Source: Rana temporaria (taxonomy: Eukaryota > Chordata > Amphibia > Anura > Ranidae). Taken from it: a stretch of 64,000 nt of DNA. Below, piece after piece: positions 12,017 to 23,106 of this stretch. The stretch spans positions 44,611,981-44,675,980 of the forward strand of contig NC_053494.1 in assembly GCF_905171775.1 (NCBI RefSeq). Reading direction: 5' to 3'. The notes below the pieces were generated by a model, which did not search any database, was not told where the DNA came from, and worked only from the letters and a program-made list of their open reading frames with translations. The position numbers and the translations under genes are program-made. How positions within the stretch are numbered: position 1 is the stretch's first letter; each line of letters opens with the position of its first letter.

Positions 12017-13659
12017 CAGTTGAGCTCATAAGTTTACATACCCTGGCAGAATTTATGATTTCTTGGTCATTTTTCAGAGAATATGAATGATAACAATAAA
12101 ACTTTTTTTTCACTCATGGTTGGTGTTTGCTTGAAGCCATTTATTATCAATCAACTGTGTTTTCTCTTTTTAAATCATAATCACAACAGAAACTACCCAA
12201 ATGACCCTAATCAAAAGTTTACATACCCCAGCTCTTAATACCATGTATTGCCCACTTTACCATCAATGACAGCTTGAAGTCTTTTGTGGTATTTGTAGAT
12301 GAGGCTCTTTATCTCCTCCGATGGTAAAGCTGCCCATTCCTCTTGGCAAAAAGCCTCCAGTTCCTGTAACTTCTTGGGCTGTCTTGCATGAACTGCATGT
12401 TTGAGATCTCCCCAGAGTGGCTCAATGATATTGAGGTCAGGAGACTGAGATGGCCACTCCAGAACCTTCACTTTATTCTGCTGTAGCCAATGACAGGTGA
12501 ACTTGACCTTGTGTTTTGGATCATTGTCATGTTTGAATGTCCAAGTACGTCCCATACGCAGCTTCCTGGCTGATGAATGCAAATGTTTCTCCGGTATTTT
12601 ATGATAACATGCTGCATTCAGCTTGCCATGAACTTTGACCAAATTTCCTGTGCCTTTGTAGCTCTCACATCCCCAAAACAAAACATCAGCGATCCACCTC
12701 CGTGTTTCACAGTAGGAATGTTGTACCTTTCATCATAGGCCTTGTTGACTCCAAATGTAGCGTTTATGGTTGTAGCCAAAAAGCTCAATTTTGATATTAC
12801 TCCAAATGACTTTGTGCCAGAAGGTTTTTGGCTTGTCTCTGTGCTGTTTGGCGTATTGTAAGCTGGGTTACTTTGTAGCATTTGCGTAGTAATGGCTTTC
12901 TTCTGGTGACTCGACCATGCAGCCCATCTTTCAAGTGCCTCCTTATTGTGCATCTTGACAGCCACACCACATGTTTTCAGAGAGTCCTGTATTTCACTTG
13001 AAGTTATTTGTGGGTTTTTCTTTGCATTCCGAACAACTTTCCTGGCAGTTGTGGCTGAAATCTAAGTTGGTCTATTTGCCCATGGTTTGGTTTCAACAAA
13101 ACCCCTCGTTTTCCACTTCTTGGTTAGACTTTGAACACTGCTGATTGGCATTCTCAATTCCTTGGATATCTTTTTATATCCCTCTCCTGTTTTATACAGT
13201 TCAACTACCTTTTCCCGCAGATCCTTTGACAATTCTTTTGCTTACCCCATGACTCAGAATACAGAAATATCAGTGCAGAACTGGATAAAAGATGCAAGGG
13301 TCTGTCAGGAGTCCAGAAACTCATTGAGCTTTTATACACAGACATTAATTACAAGCTAACAGATCACAGGTGAGGATGGTTACCTTTATTAGCAATTTAA
13401 ACCCCTTTGTGTCAACTTGTGTGCATGTTATCAGGCCAAAATTACCAGGGTATGTATACTTTTAATCAGGGTTATTTGGGTAGTTTCTGTTATCATTATG
13501 ATTTTAAAAGAGTAAAAACAGTTGATTAATAATAAATGGCTTCAGCCAAACACCAACCATGAGTGAAAGAAATGTTTTTGTGTTATCATTTATCGTCTCT
13601 GAAAAACGAGCAAGAAATCATAAATTCTGCCAGAGTATGTAAACTTATGAGCACAACTA
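12017..13659 (-). mobile_element. Complete but inactive Tc1-like transposon with long inverted repeats
   Basis: The ends CAGTTGAGCTCATAAGTTTA and, inverted, TAGTTGTGCTCATAAGTTTA mark a full-length element of about 1.64 kb beside a TA dinucleotide (12015-12016). The inverted repeats are roughly 210 bp long on each side. The motif AAAAGTTTACATACCCC recurs at their inner edge (12213-12229; mirrored near 13448), giving the IR/DR arrangement known from fish and frog Tc1 elements. The transposase relic is on the minus strand. Confidence 0.9.
12235..13250 (-). pseudogene. Tc1-like transposase pseudogene
   Basis: Minus-strand translation gives a Tc1 transposase broken by stops and frameshifts. The C-terminal frame (12681-12235) holds TWTFKHDNDPKHKVKFTC, then VLEWPSQSPDLNIIEPLW and YKYHKRLQAVIDGKVG. 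HDND supplies the second catalytic aspartate and IIEPLW the glutamate of the DD34E triad. An overlapping frame (12965-12618) holds the middle. The N-terminal helix-turn-helix part can be read in pieces up to about 13250 (KDIQGIENANQQC). Intact family members are about 340 residues. Several stops show it is dead. Confidence 0.9.
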
Positions 13660-13827
13660 TCAGAACTACGAAGGCAGCTCAATTAATAGGAGTATATAAA
13701 ATACAACACATTTTAATGTGTTTAATTATAAGCGAAATAGAGGGTGCAGTATTTTGTATCTCCAAATTTTCCAACCTATTAAGCAGTTATTCTTTCTTAA
13801 TCCCTTAAAGGCACCTCCCAGTGGGTC

Positions 13828-14830
13828 TTAACCACTTACCCCCCGGACCATATTGCTGCCCAAAGACCAGAGTACTTTTTGCGATTCGGGACTGCGTCGC
13901 TTTAACAGACAATTGCGCGGTCGTGCGACGTGGCTCCCAAACAAAATTGGCGTCCTTTTTTTCCCACAAATAGAGCTTTCTTTTGGTGGTATTTGATCAC
14001 CTCTGCGTTTTTTTTTTTTGCGCTATAAACAAAAATAGAACGACAATTTTGAAAAAAATGAATATTTTTTACTTTTTGCTGTAATAAATATCCCCCAAAA
14101 ATATATAAAAAAACATTTTTTTTCCTCAGTTTAGGCCGATACGTATTCTTCTACATATTTTTCGTAAAAAAAATCGCAATAAGCGTTTATTGATTGGTTT
14201 GCGCAAAAGTTATAGCGTTTACAAAATAGGGGGTATTTTTATGGCATTTTTATTAATATTTTTTTTACTAGTAATGGCGGCGATCGGCGATTTTTTTTCG
14301 GTATTGCGACATTATGGCGGACACTTCGGACATTTTTGACACATTTTTGGGACCATTGGCATTTTTATAGCGATCAGTGCTATAAAAATGCATTAGATTA
14401 CTATAAAAATGCCACTGGCAGTGAAGGGGTTAACACTAGGGGGCGGGGAAGGGGTTAAGTATGCCTGGGTGTGTTCTTACTGTGGGGGGGGGGGGTGGCC
14501 TCACTTGGGGAAACACTGATTTTCTGTTCATACATTGTATGAACAGAAAATCAGCATTTCCCCTGCTGACAGGAACGAGAGCTGTGTGTTTACACACACA
14601 GCTCCCGTTCCCCGCTCTGTACCGAGCGATCGCGTGTGCCCGGCGGCGATCGCGCCCGCCGGGCACACGCACGGGAGTCGGGGGCGAGCGGGGGGCGCGC
14701 GCGCGCGCCTCCGGCGGCGCGCGTGCGCCCCTAGTGGCGGCTAAAGGGTAGGACGTCCATTTACGTGGTCTCGCCTAGGAGAGCCACCTTGTGGACGTAA
14801 AATGACGGTGCGGCGACGGCAAGTAGTTAA
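13828..14830. mobile_element. piggyBac-like non-autonomous element, copy 3
   Basis: TTAA at 13828-13831 and 14827-14830; ends CCACTTACCCCCCGGACC and GGCAAGTAG. The core word CACAAATAGAGCTTTCTTTT at about 13965 and the AAAATCGCAATAAGCG block at about 14172 are shared with copies at 45823 and 52820. The right part is very GC-rich (14640-14740). A hairpin is at 14516-14554. Confidence 0.8.
14516..14554. repeat. 19-bp hairpin in piggyBac-like copy 3
   Basis: Arms 14516-14534 and 14536-14554 are exact reverse complements with a one-base loop. The GGGGAAACA before and CATTTCCCC after extend the pairing imperfectly. It occupies the same relative position as the hairpins in copies 1, 4 and 5, with a different sequence. 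Confidence 0.85.
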
Positions 14831-15242
14831 AGCAGGCTGCAGCGTGGCTTTTATGTGACCACTGTGATTGGCTTTCACATAATCGGGAGCCTGTGCTGCT
14901 GGCTCCTGATTAGAAACTGTGACTGGGGACTGCTGGTAACAGCTTTGTCAGTATGCTGGGACCGAGCAGCAAGCAGTAAGCAACCGCAGGGCCTCTGTTC
15001 AGTGTTCCGCCTATCCACTCCCTCCAATCAGGAATCAGAGCTGTCAGCTCTGTGTAGGCTTCAGATCCCTACCCCCTGCTCCTAGATCCAAGAATAAATC
15101 CTTTCCTCGTTTAGTTTTCAGATCGATCTACAGAAGGAAATGCTGCAGATACACAACTGCAACTTATGTAGGAGGATTTGTTTCATCTCTGTGAATCACC
15201 TAATGCTGGTCACTTGACTGGCTATTTGTAAGGGTTTACAAC
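14831..15242. other. Unassigned non-coding stretch
   Basis: No recognisable gene or element. The reading frame 14855-15085 has no family resemblance. Confidence 0.45.
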
Positions 15243-15357
15243 TATTGTATTTTCCGGCGTATATAATGACCTTTTGGATGCAAAAAAATGCATCCAAAGT
15301 CGGGGGTCGTCTTATACGCCGATGACAGTCTCCGTGACTCCGTCAGGCTGCGGGCAT

Positions 15358-15587
15358 CCATGATTTAAAAGCCGCGCCTCCTCCTGAGACTGTTCCGTGA
15401 TAGGCGGAACACAAATTTTCCCAGCAGGGCCTCTGTTCAGTGTTCCGCCTATCACGGATGCCTTCTCATCCTCGGACGAGAGGACACCCGTGATTGGCGG
15501 AACACTGAACAGAGGCCCTGCTGGGAAAATTTGTGTTCCGCCTATCACGGAACAGTCTGAGGAGAAGGCGCGGCTTTTGAATCATGG
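15358..15587. repeat. Inverted repeat with 100-bp arms
   Basis: Arms 15358-15457 and 15488-15587 pair in register over their full length with only a few mismatches; the inner 67 bp differ at a single base. Each arm itself contains GTGATAGGCGGAACAC and its inverse, so smaller hairpins are nested inside. The spacer is 30 bp. Confidence 0.9.
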
Positions 15588-15649
15588 ATGCTCGCAGCCT
15601 GGAAGCCAGAATCTGCAAAAAAATAAGGTAGGGAGATCGTCTTGGCCGG

Positions 15650-15795
15650 CACAGTGGGGGCAAGTGATGGCACAGTGGGGGCAAGTGATGGTACAGTGGG
15701 GGCAAGTGATGGCACAGTTGAGGCATGTAATGTAATGGCACAGTGAGGCATGTAATGTAATGTAATGGCACAGTGAGGCATGTAATGGCACAGTG
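15650..15795. repeat. Short minisatellite, units GGCACAGTGGGGGCAAGTGAT and GGCACAGTGAGGCATGTAAT
   Basis: Several roughly 20-bp units in tandem, in two related types, inside the element at 15243-15993. The sister element at 38582 carries a different tandem array of related content in the equivalent stretch. Confidence 0.85.
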
Positions 15796-16892
15796 AGATT
15801 TGAAAAAAAAACTGTTTCTGTCAGTGGTTGTTCCTGTCAGTGGTTGTTTTTCCGGCTACCCCTCAGCTTCCAGAAAGACTAGTAGAAAGGGGTAGTCTTA
15901 TATGGTGAGTATATCCCAAAACCAAAATTTTTCCTGGAAAAATAGGGGGTCGTCTTATACGCCCAGTCGTCTTATACACCGGCAAATACAGTACCTTAAA
16001 GCCCAATTTTCCTGCCATTGCATATATGCGTTACACGGTCAGCAAGAGGTCAAAGATCACTCTAGGGTCGGGGTTCAGTTATCAGTCTGCATGCCCACTA
16101 AAGCATTCCAATCTTGTGGTTTTGTGCATGTTTATGGGAAACACGCAAAAAAGCATGTCACGCTATTTGCACAAAAAATGTGCGTCATATGTCTTGGTGT
16201 GAATGAAGCCTTGTAGCTTAGGAACAGCAGCTAGATGTTTACACTAGAGGACTGGCAGGCTTCCAAGATTCTGGTGTGATAGAAAGAAAAGGAAAAAAGC
16301 TAATGTGACGTACACACGATCGGAAATTCCGACAAGAAAACTGTGAATTTTTTCTGACGGAATGTTGGCTCAAACTTGTGTTGCATACACACGGTCACAC
16401 AAATCTTGTCAGAAATTCCGACCGTCAAGAACGCGGTGACGTACAAGACGTACAACGAGCCGAGATCAATGAAGTTCAATAGGCAGTTCAGCTATTTTGA
16501 TTGATTCTGAGCATGCCTTTAGAGTCACTTTAACTATGTAACTGTGATTGGCTCACCCCAGTCTCCAGTCCCTCAATTAAACAAATTCAGATTGAAATAG
16601 ATGTATATTCGAACTTCTCTTAGAAAACAGATTTTGTCTTGCATACATACAGCATACAATTGTCGGCCAACAAACACGAACGTAGTGATGTACTAGACGT
16701 ACTACGTGGTTTTTCAGCGCTTGAGCTCCACCCTCTGCTAATATCGTGTTTTGTGAGCATTGATTCCGGGCAAGCGTGTTTGGATTTTGGACTTTTGTCT
16801 GATGAATTTGTGTACACAGGATCGGAAAATCTGACAACTGACCGTTGTCCACGGAAAATTTTAAAGCCTGTCATTCAACAAGCTACGAGTAA

Positions 16893-17373
16893 GGCCGCGT
16901 ACAGACGAGCATACATGTACGATGAAACCGGTCCGCCGGACCGTTTTCACCGTACATGTATGCCCGGGGATTTCTGTATGGTGGCTGTACTCACCATCAT
17001 ACAGAAATCCGCGCGTAAACAATATGTGGGGCGTGTCCGCGCCGTCGCCGCGACGATGACACGGCGACGTGGGCGGCCCTGCCAGTTAAATGCTTCCACG
17101 CATGCGTCGAAGTCATTCGATGCATGCGAGGGATGGCGGGCGCTCGGACATGTACGGTAGGTCTGTACAGACGACCGAACATGTCCAAGCGGGCAGGATT
17201 TCAGCGGGCTGTTTTAAAACAAGTCCAGAAATATTTGCCCGCTGGGAAAAGGCCCGGCGGGCAAATGTTTGCTGGAATCCTGCCCGCTCAGGCCTACACA
17301 CGACCGAACATGTCTGCTGAAACTGGTCCGCGGACCAGTTTCAGCAGACATGTTCGGTCGTCTGTACGGGGCC
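16893..17373. mobile_element. Harbinger-like MITE, GACATGTCCGCTGAAAC word, nested
   Basis: TAA duplications at 16890-16892 and 17374-17376 exactly bound an element with ends GGCCGCGTACAGACGA and TCGTCTGTACGGGGCC. Both ends are themselves palindromes: 16909-16963 imperfect, 17301-17360 perfect. A 173-codon reading frame across it is a by-product of GC-rich sequence. A sister copy is at 29874-30210. Confidence 0.85.
17301..17360. repeat. Perfect 60-bp palindrome without spacer
   Basis: 17301-17330 is the exact reverse complement of 17331-17360, with no loop bases, centred on CGGTCCGCGGACCG-like sequence. It forms the inner part of the right end of the MITE at 16893-17373. Confidence 0.95.
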
Positions 17374-17765
17374 TAAGCATCACATGATGCGAAACATGTC
17401 AGCTCTTTTTTCCTAGTCCACTTCTTGTTTGACTGCATGAATTTTGGCTGTTTTTTCCATTAGATTTTTTGTTGTTTTTTCATGTTTTGAATAATAACAT
17501 TGTTTTTTGAGGAGTGCAGCGATCCAGGATTTTTCTTTCATCCCATGCTAATTGAGCACAGCCAGCACCCTCTTGGTTTGTTGGGACGGAAGCAACGGGG
17601 ATTAATTGTTTTTATAGAGCGGTATACTTTTCTTCATCCAACATTTGTCCTCGGAAAATCCAACAGCAATTGACTGATGGAGCGTACAAACGGTCGAATT
17701 TTAGGCCAACAGTCTGTCAACGCACAATTCTCGTTGGAAAATCCGATCGTGTGTACGAGGCTTAA

Positions 17766-18591
17766 GAAGGGAAGCGTGTAGGACTATATAATACCTTCCC
17801 CTCTATATAACAGAGCAAAGGCGATAACAGGGAACAATGCTAACTGAAAACCCATGCATGTTGGGCACAAGTGCTATTGCAGGTACAGGAAATTAAAGGT
17901 TATATAGTATGTCATTTTCCAAAATCTTTACATTTTTAAAAAAAAGCATATCACAAGAGTGGATCATGTCAAGTGTAACATTTGTGCTATCAATAGCAGA
18001 AGTGACTAATGACTTTTGGAGCAAAGTGTAGGGGTGGCCCACAGCAGCCAATCCAACCCCTCATTTTCCCTGTACAAGTACAAAAAAAAAAAAAAAATGA
18101 CACCTGATTGGCTGTTTTATTTAATTAGTCAGTAACTATTTATAATTTGTAGCATTGATTTTTGGCAGAATCGTACTGAAAGTTTTGTGTCTATCTTTTT
18201 CTCTGTATAAATCTGATTATATCATTCTGAGAGCAGCTGAGATTATTTCTTTAATGCTCCTGCTATTTTTAGTTAGGATCCAAATTTGATCTTGCAGATT
18301 ACAACTTCATATTCTATCTGTAGGACTTCTGTTTAGCTGTGACAAACTTCTACCATGTAGACTAGCTGCATGGTGCCGAGTTGCTGTTTCATTTTATACT
18401 GTAATTGGCTGCGCGTATCCTTTTATATACTCCTTATGTATATGACAGGGCAGACATATAAGGGTGTTAATTAAAGCATATGTCAAAGAAAAAAAAACAT
18501 GCAGTAGATTTCTGAAACACATGCACAGCTCCCTACGTTTTATTCCTGTATCCCTTTTGCTGCCAGAGTTGTTTTTGTATTTTTATTCTCT
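17766..18591. other. Unassigned non-coding stretch
   Basis: AT-rich sequence with an A run at about 18080; no exon, RNA gene or complete element recognised. Confidence 0.5.
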
Positions 18592-18879
18592 TTAACCACT
18601 TGCTTACTGGGCACTTAAACCCCCCTCCTGCCCAGACCAATTTTCAGCTTTCAGCGCTGATGCATTTTGAATGACAATTGCGCGGTCATATAACACTGTA
18701 CCCAAATAAATTTCCTGCCCCACAAATAGAGATTTCTTTTGGTGGTATTTGATCACCTCTGCAGTTTTATTTATTATTATTAAAAAAATTAAATACTGAT
18801 TAAAATAAATTTATATTTTTTTATATTTTGTTGTAAAATTTTGCAAACGGGTAATTTTTCTCCTTCATTGATGTAAGCT

Positions 18880-19350
18880 GATAAGGCTGCACTGATGGGC
18901 ACTGATGGGCTCCACTGATGGGCACTGAGTGGCTGCACTGATAGACACAGATGGGCTGCACTGATGGGCACCGATAAGGCGGCACTGGTGGGCACTGATA
19001 GGCGGCACTGGTGGGCACTGAGAGGTGGCACTAATGGATGGCACTGAAGGGCATTGATAGGTGGCACTGGTGGGCACTGGAAAGTGGCACTAAAAGGTGG
19101 CACTAATAGCTGGCAGTGATGGGCACTGATGGGTGGCAGTGATGGGCACTGATGGGTGGCAGTGATGGACACTGATGGGTGGCAGTAATGGGCACTGATG
19201 GGTGGCAGTAATGGGCACTTATGTGCACCACTGCTAGGTGGCACTGATGAGGCATTGATAGGTGGCACTGGTGGGCATTGATAGTTGGCACTTGTGGGCA
19301 TTGATAGGTGGCACTCATGGGCATTGATAGGTGGCACAGGTGGGCACTTG
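18880..19350. repeat. Degenerate minisatellite, unit around GGCACTGATGGGT
   Basis: Tandem GGGCACTGATGGGTGGCAGT-type units with regional variants. The 197-codon minus-strand frame rich in CPPVPPISAHQC comes from this array and is not a protein gene. Confidence 0.85.
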
Positions 19351-19491
19351 CAGGGGGTACTGGCAGGGCTTACAGGCGGCACAGAGTTGGCAGAATTGCC
19401 TCCTTCCTCTTCGGGACCGATGTCCTTTCACATAAGCTGGTGATCGGCTGTCAGCGCGAGGAGAAAAAAAAGATTACCAGCTTTTATTTAC

Positions 19492-19603
19492 ATCACGTGA
19501 TCAGCTGTCATTGGTTGACAGCTGATCACGTGATAAGGAGCCGGGACCGCCCCCTTACTTGGATCTGTGATCACCCAAGTCTTAGTGACTTGGGTGATCA
19601 CAG
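19492..19603. repeat. Two adjacent hairpins in piggyBac-like copy 4
   Basis: Arms 19492-19510 with 19516-19534 (19 bp, exact) and 19565-19581 with 19587-19603 (17 bp, exact). The first contains ATCACGTGATCAGCTG, itself partly palindromic. Confidence 0.9.
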
Positions 19604-19721
19604 AGCACGCTGCGTGCGCCCTGCAGGGGCACAAGGGAAGAATGTCTATTGACGTCTTTCCGGCATTTGGGGTCCGCGCTGTAGCCGCCATTCGGCTACA
19701 GCGAGGGCGCCAAGTGGTTAA

Positions 19722-20770
19722 AGTGTAATTTTACCTTTAAAATGGCTGTAAACACATAACAAAAAGTGGTTTAGACTATGTAAATGAGGAAATAAAATAT
19801 TGTCCCTTTACTAATTGTGCTGCAATATAGGTGATGTAAAAAAAAAAGCAGCAATTTAAAACTAGCAGAAATATCACATTTAAACCTGTTTCAAACAAAC
19901 ACTTTTTATATAAACTGATTAAGTCAGACATATGGTTTTAGTAAACCTAATTTGTTAAACCACGTATTGCAGTAACATTAAATTTAAATCACATACTGTA
20001 TTATTATTAAAACTTCTATTAATGAATACACATATAGTATTGAAAACTTTGTCTTCAACAAATTAAAACTTCTATTAAAATGTGTTATTCCACACTGCTA
20101 ATATTACTTGCTCCAGAATAAATCTAATTATGGACCATGTCTTATAACGTAGCCAGTTTTCTTCAGAAGTATAGTATAAGGCCGCAGGACTTCGGCAGAT
20201 CTAGTATGGTCACATTTATAGCAAATTGAGGTCCAGTCAATTGAATTTTTATGTAGTCGGTTCTACCTTGAATTCGGCACTGTTTTTCATTTGTGACAGA
20301 AATATGTGTCTATCTGATTGGAGCTAAATCTCTATGTTTTTAGTCTCCTTTCACCTTATTTAAAGTGTTGATATTGACAAATATAAAATAATGGCAGCCA
20401 TGTGTGTAGTAAATTGTTGTTAATTAAATGCCTGCTTTCTCTGCATACATTTATATTTTCCTTCAAATAAAGCACAGACAATTTGGATGTAAGGAATTGA
20501 CGAGCACAGTTACCATGGAGACCAGATGGCAACATACAGAGAGGAAAGGATTTCCTGCTCCCTGCTGATTCTCAGAATTATATATTAATATTTTGCCTTT
20601 TACACAGGTCTGATTAGCACTGGTATGCAGGAACAGCTACACGTGCGATTTTTCATCTGAGAGGTTCCAAAAATATCTTTCAGATAAGGCTCTTGTACAT
20701 GCTACTGTTTGAGATTTTTGGCTCATTGTTGAGAAATCATTTGTATGAGATTTGTAATACTCCTAAGGTA
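19722..20770. other. Unassigned AT-rich stretch
   Basis: No exon or complete element recognised. The sequence is AT-rich with short poly-A runs and looks like ordinary intron or intergenic DNA. Confidence 0.5.
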
Positions 20771-20773
20771 TAA

Positions 20774-21127
20774 TGCCTCGTACACACGATCGTGTTTCCC
20801 GGTGGACTTTTTTACTGCCAGGAAAGCCAAGAACCAGCTTGGCAGCTTTTTCCCCCTACACACGGACGGTTTTCCTGGCAGCAGGAAAACTGCCATGGGA
20901 GCTCTGGCCGGGAAACCCAGCCGTGTGTATGCTCCCTCGCAGGCTTTCCCCATAGGAAAATTGCCAGGTTAAAAACCACCGGGAATCCCGGCAGGGAAAA
21001 AGGAAACATGTTCTCTTGGTTTTCCTGTTGGGAAAACTGCCATGGAGCATACACACGCCCAGTTTTCCCGGCCAAAAGCTGTCATGGCAGTTTTTCCGAT
21101 GGGAAAACTGGTCGTGTGAACGAGGCT
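20774..21127. mobile_element. Harbinger-like MITE, GGAAAACTGCC word
   Basis: TAA at 20771-20773 and 21128-21130 bound ends TGCCTCGTACACACGATCG and, inverted, AGCCTCGTTCACACGACC. Inside, the word GGAAAACTGCC or GTTTTCCCGGC appears many times in both orientations. A second member with the same word is at 62855-63214. Reading frames here are spurious. Confidence 0.85.
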
Positions 21128-21130
21128 TAA

Positions 21131-22082
21131 AGGTTTTCTTTGAGTAATATAAAGAAAGATTATGCAGCTGTTGACCATTGCTTGGTAAGGCTATGAGGGT
21201 GCCATGTAGAAAGTATCTTTCCGTGCTGCACCTTTTTTTTTTACCCAATTTGACAAATGTGCCTGTTAGAAAATATGGCAGTGCCTTTGCCACTTTCTAG
21301 GAAACAAAGTGCTTGCTTCAGAACTACTTGTCCTGGCATCAACAGAGCTACTAGGGAAGGTCTGGATCCAGGGTGTGGGCAGTAATGATGGATTTGGATA
21401 TATGGCAGAAAATGTTCTGCAATCGTTCTACCTGAAGATAGCATGCTCCCACACCATGATGTAAAAAGAAGGTGAGGTCAGACCTCTGCAAGGAGGATCA
21501 CCAAACTGCCCTGTGCTGTTTGCCACACCCTTGCCTAACTATAATGGTATACATTCCCTTTTAGTCCACCTAGGGAGCAGTCCAGAAACCAGTCAGACAA
21601 CTGCACTGAAATCAAAAAAAATACATTAGTCTCGTGATTCAGAAGAAAATAAAAAATGACGTCACCAAAAGAAGGAATATGGCTTTGAAAAGGAAAAAAA
21701 ATCCAGAAATCATGCCACATGTGTGATTATAGAGGAAATACTTATACTTTCTGTGATTAGACTAATGGTACACATAGACATGACATTACAGTTTTTATTG
21801 AGTCTGGGTGACTGTCACAGGCATATATATTTTGTCACTCTGCAAAGGAGTAATGGGCTCTGCTGCAGATGGTTCCTTGGCTGCATCCCTCAGTAACACC
21901 AAGACTGGCAACAGCTCAGCAGTACTCTGCAATAGCAATACCCAATCTTTTTGGCACCAGGGGCTTTTGGTGTAGCCAATTTCTGGAGGGACTGGGGGGG
22001 GTCTGGCAGATGGGGAAGGCAATTTGCAGAGTCTCACAATCCTGTAAGGGAGCACTGTGATGTAAAGGGGACTGCACTGTGA
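21131..22082. other. Unassigned non-coding stretch
   Basis: No gene or complete element recognised. Around 21930-22080 a GGGAGCACTGTGATGT-like stretch leads into the array that follows. Confidence 0.45.
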
Positions 22083-22335
22083 TGGTTAACAGTGCCCCTT
22101 GCAGTTATTGCCACCCAACATCACAGTTCCCTTTGCAGTCATTGTCCCCATCATAGTCCTCCTTGCAGTCATGCCCCCCATCACAATCCTTCTTGCAGTC
22201 ATGCCCCCATCCCAGTTCTCCCTGCAGTCATGCCCCCATCACAGTTCACCCTGCAGTCATGCAAGCCCCTCCCCACCACCATCACAGTCTTACCTACAAT
22301 CATGCCCCCCATCACAGTCATCTGTGCACAGTGCC
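22083..22335. repeat. Degenerate tandem repeat, unit around CAGTCATGCCCCCATCACAGT
   Basis: About ten units of 25-35 bp containing TTGCAGTCATGCCCCCATCA with variation. All three overlapping plus-strand frames are open over it, which is typical of a repeat lacking stop codons rather than of a gene. Confidence 0.8.
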
Positions 22336-22727
22336 CGTTTTAATCTCTGCCTCCCCTGCAGTGTTTTACCCCTGGCAAGGCAGAGGCAGTTAGCAGACTG
22401 TGTGTTCTCTCCTGTCTCCCGCTGATGTCAGCCTATTAGCAAGGTAGGGGAAGTTCTGTACATGGAGCTGTTATTAGTGAGCAATTTCAGTACCAGACAA
22501 AACACCAGACAAGGGCCATGTTTATGCTTTAAAAACGATCCTAACAAACTGCATACATACTATGCAATGGCTATACAATGTTTGTGGCTATTGTCTCTGA
22601 AATAATACACTTTATAGTTTTTTTTTTTTATGATAACGTCTGCCTTGTTTCTCCCTCTTACGTTGCGGCCTAATCAAACTACATACATGCTCTCCAGCCA
22701 TTGTTCTCTATGTGTAGCTGTTGACTC

Positions 22728-23106
22728 TTAAAGCATAACTAAAGGCAAAACTTTTTTGGGGGTTTTGGATAGAGGGGAGATGGAGTTGAACACCTGTCAG
22801 TTTTTAATGCTGTCTGTGTCCCCATTAGGGGAAATTACCCTCTCTTTGTCCTGTTTATCTTTATCAGTGAAAGTAAAACAAACTTCCAAATTTTGGGTTG
22901 TCCCTAGAAAAGTAATACATGGGAAATCTTGCAATGGGCACACTAGTTCTAGTGACCTGGGGGCCCTGTATTTGCTATGGGAAAGGAAGTGAAGGTAAAT
23001 CTCCCCAATGGGACAAAAATGGCAAGAATAAATACTGCAGGGGTCATAACTCTCCGTTACTATCCAAAATGAAAAAAAAAATGTTTTTCCTATAGTTCTA
23101 CTCTAA
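22728..23106. mobile_element. Probable TTAA-type MITE
   Basis: TTAAAGCATAACTAAAGGCAA at the left and TAGTTCTACTCTAAATA at the right are degenerate inverted ends. The interior holds GGGGAAATTACCCTCT and, inverted, GGTAAATCTCCCCAATGGG. Related fragments appear near 54710-54840 and 56450-56510. Boundaries are approximate. Confidence 0.55.

Larger units (their letters stand above)
15243..15993. mobile_element. Hairpin-rich element, TTGTATTTTCCGGCGTATA-end family, copy 1
   Basis: The left end TTGTATTTTCCGGCGTATA and the right end TACACCGGCAAATACAGTA are imperfect inverted repeats. GGGGTCGTCTTATACGCC occurs inside both ends (near 15302 and 15947). The middle holds a 100-bp inverted repeat and a short minisatellite. 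It has no coding capacity. A sister copy is at 38582-39170. I cannot assign the superfamily. Confidence 0.75.
16304..17762. mobile_element. Harbinger-like MITE, GGAAATTCCGAC word, with nested insertion
   Basis: TAA at 16301-16303 and 17763-17765 flank ends TGTGACGTACACACGATCGG and, inverted, AGCCTCGTACACACGATCGG. The word GGAAATTCCGAC and its inverse recur near the left end. A second, different MITE (16893-17373) is inserted inside, and 17377-17640 may be a further unrelated insert with a GAAACATGTCAGC motif. There is no transposase. Confidence 0.75.
18592..19721. mobile_element. piggyBac-like non-autonomous element, copy 4
   Basis: TTAA at 18592-18595 and 19718-19721; ends CCACTTGCTTACTGGGCAC and GCGCCAAGTGG. 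It is a close structural match to the element at 10908-11819, including a central tandem array (18880-19350). Two strong hairpins, 19492-19534 and 19565-19603, lie near the right end, followed by GGCTACAGCG as in copy 1. Confidence 0.8.

Noticed and set aside
16639..17160. 173-codon plus-strand frame
   Set aside because: It runs across the boundary of two nested MITEs and through their palindromes; no domain is visible.
18789..19382. 197-codon minus-strand frame with CPPVPPISAH repeats
   Set aside because: It comes from the GGCACTGAT minisatellite inside a piggyBac-like element; the shorter one at 11152-11651 has the same origin.
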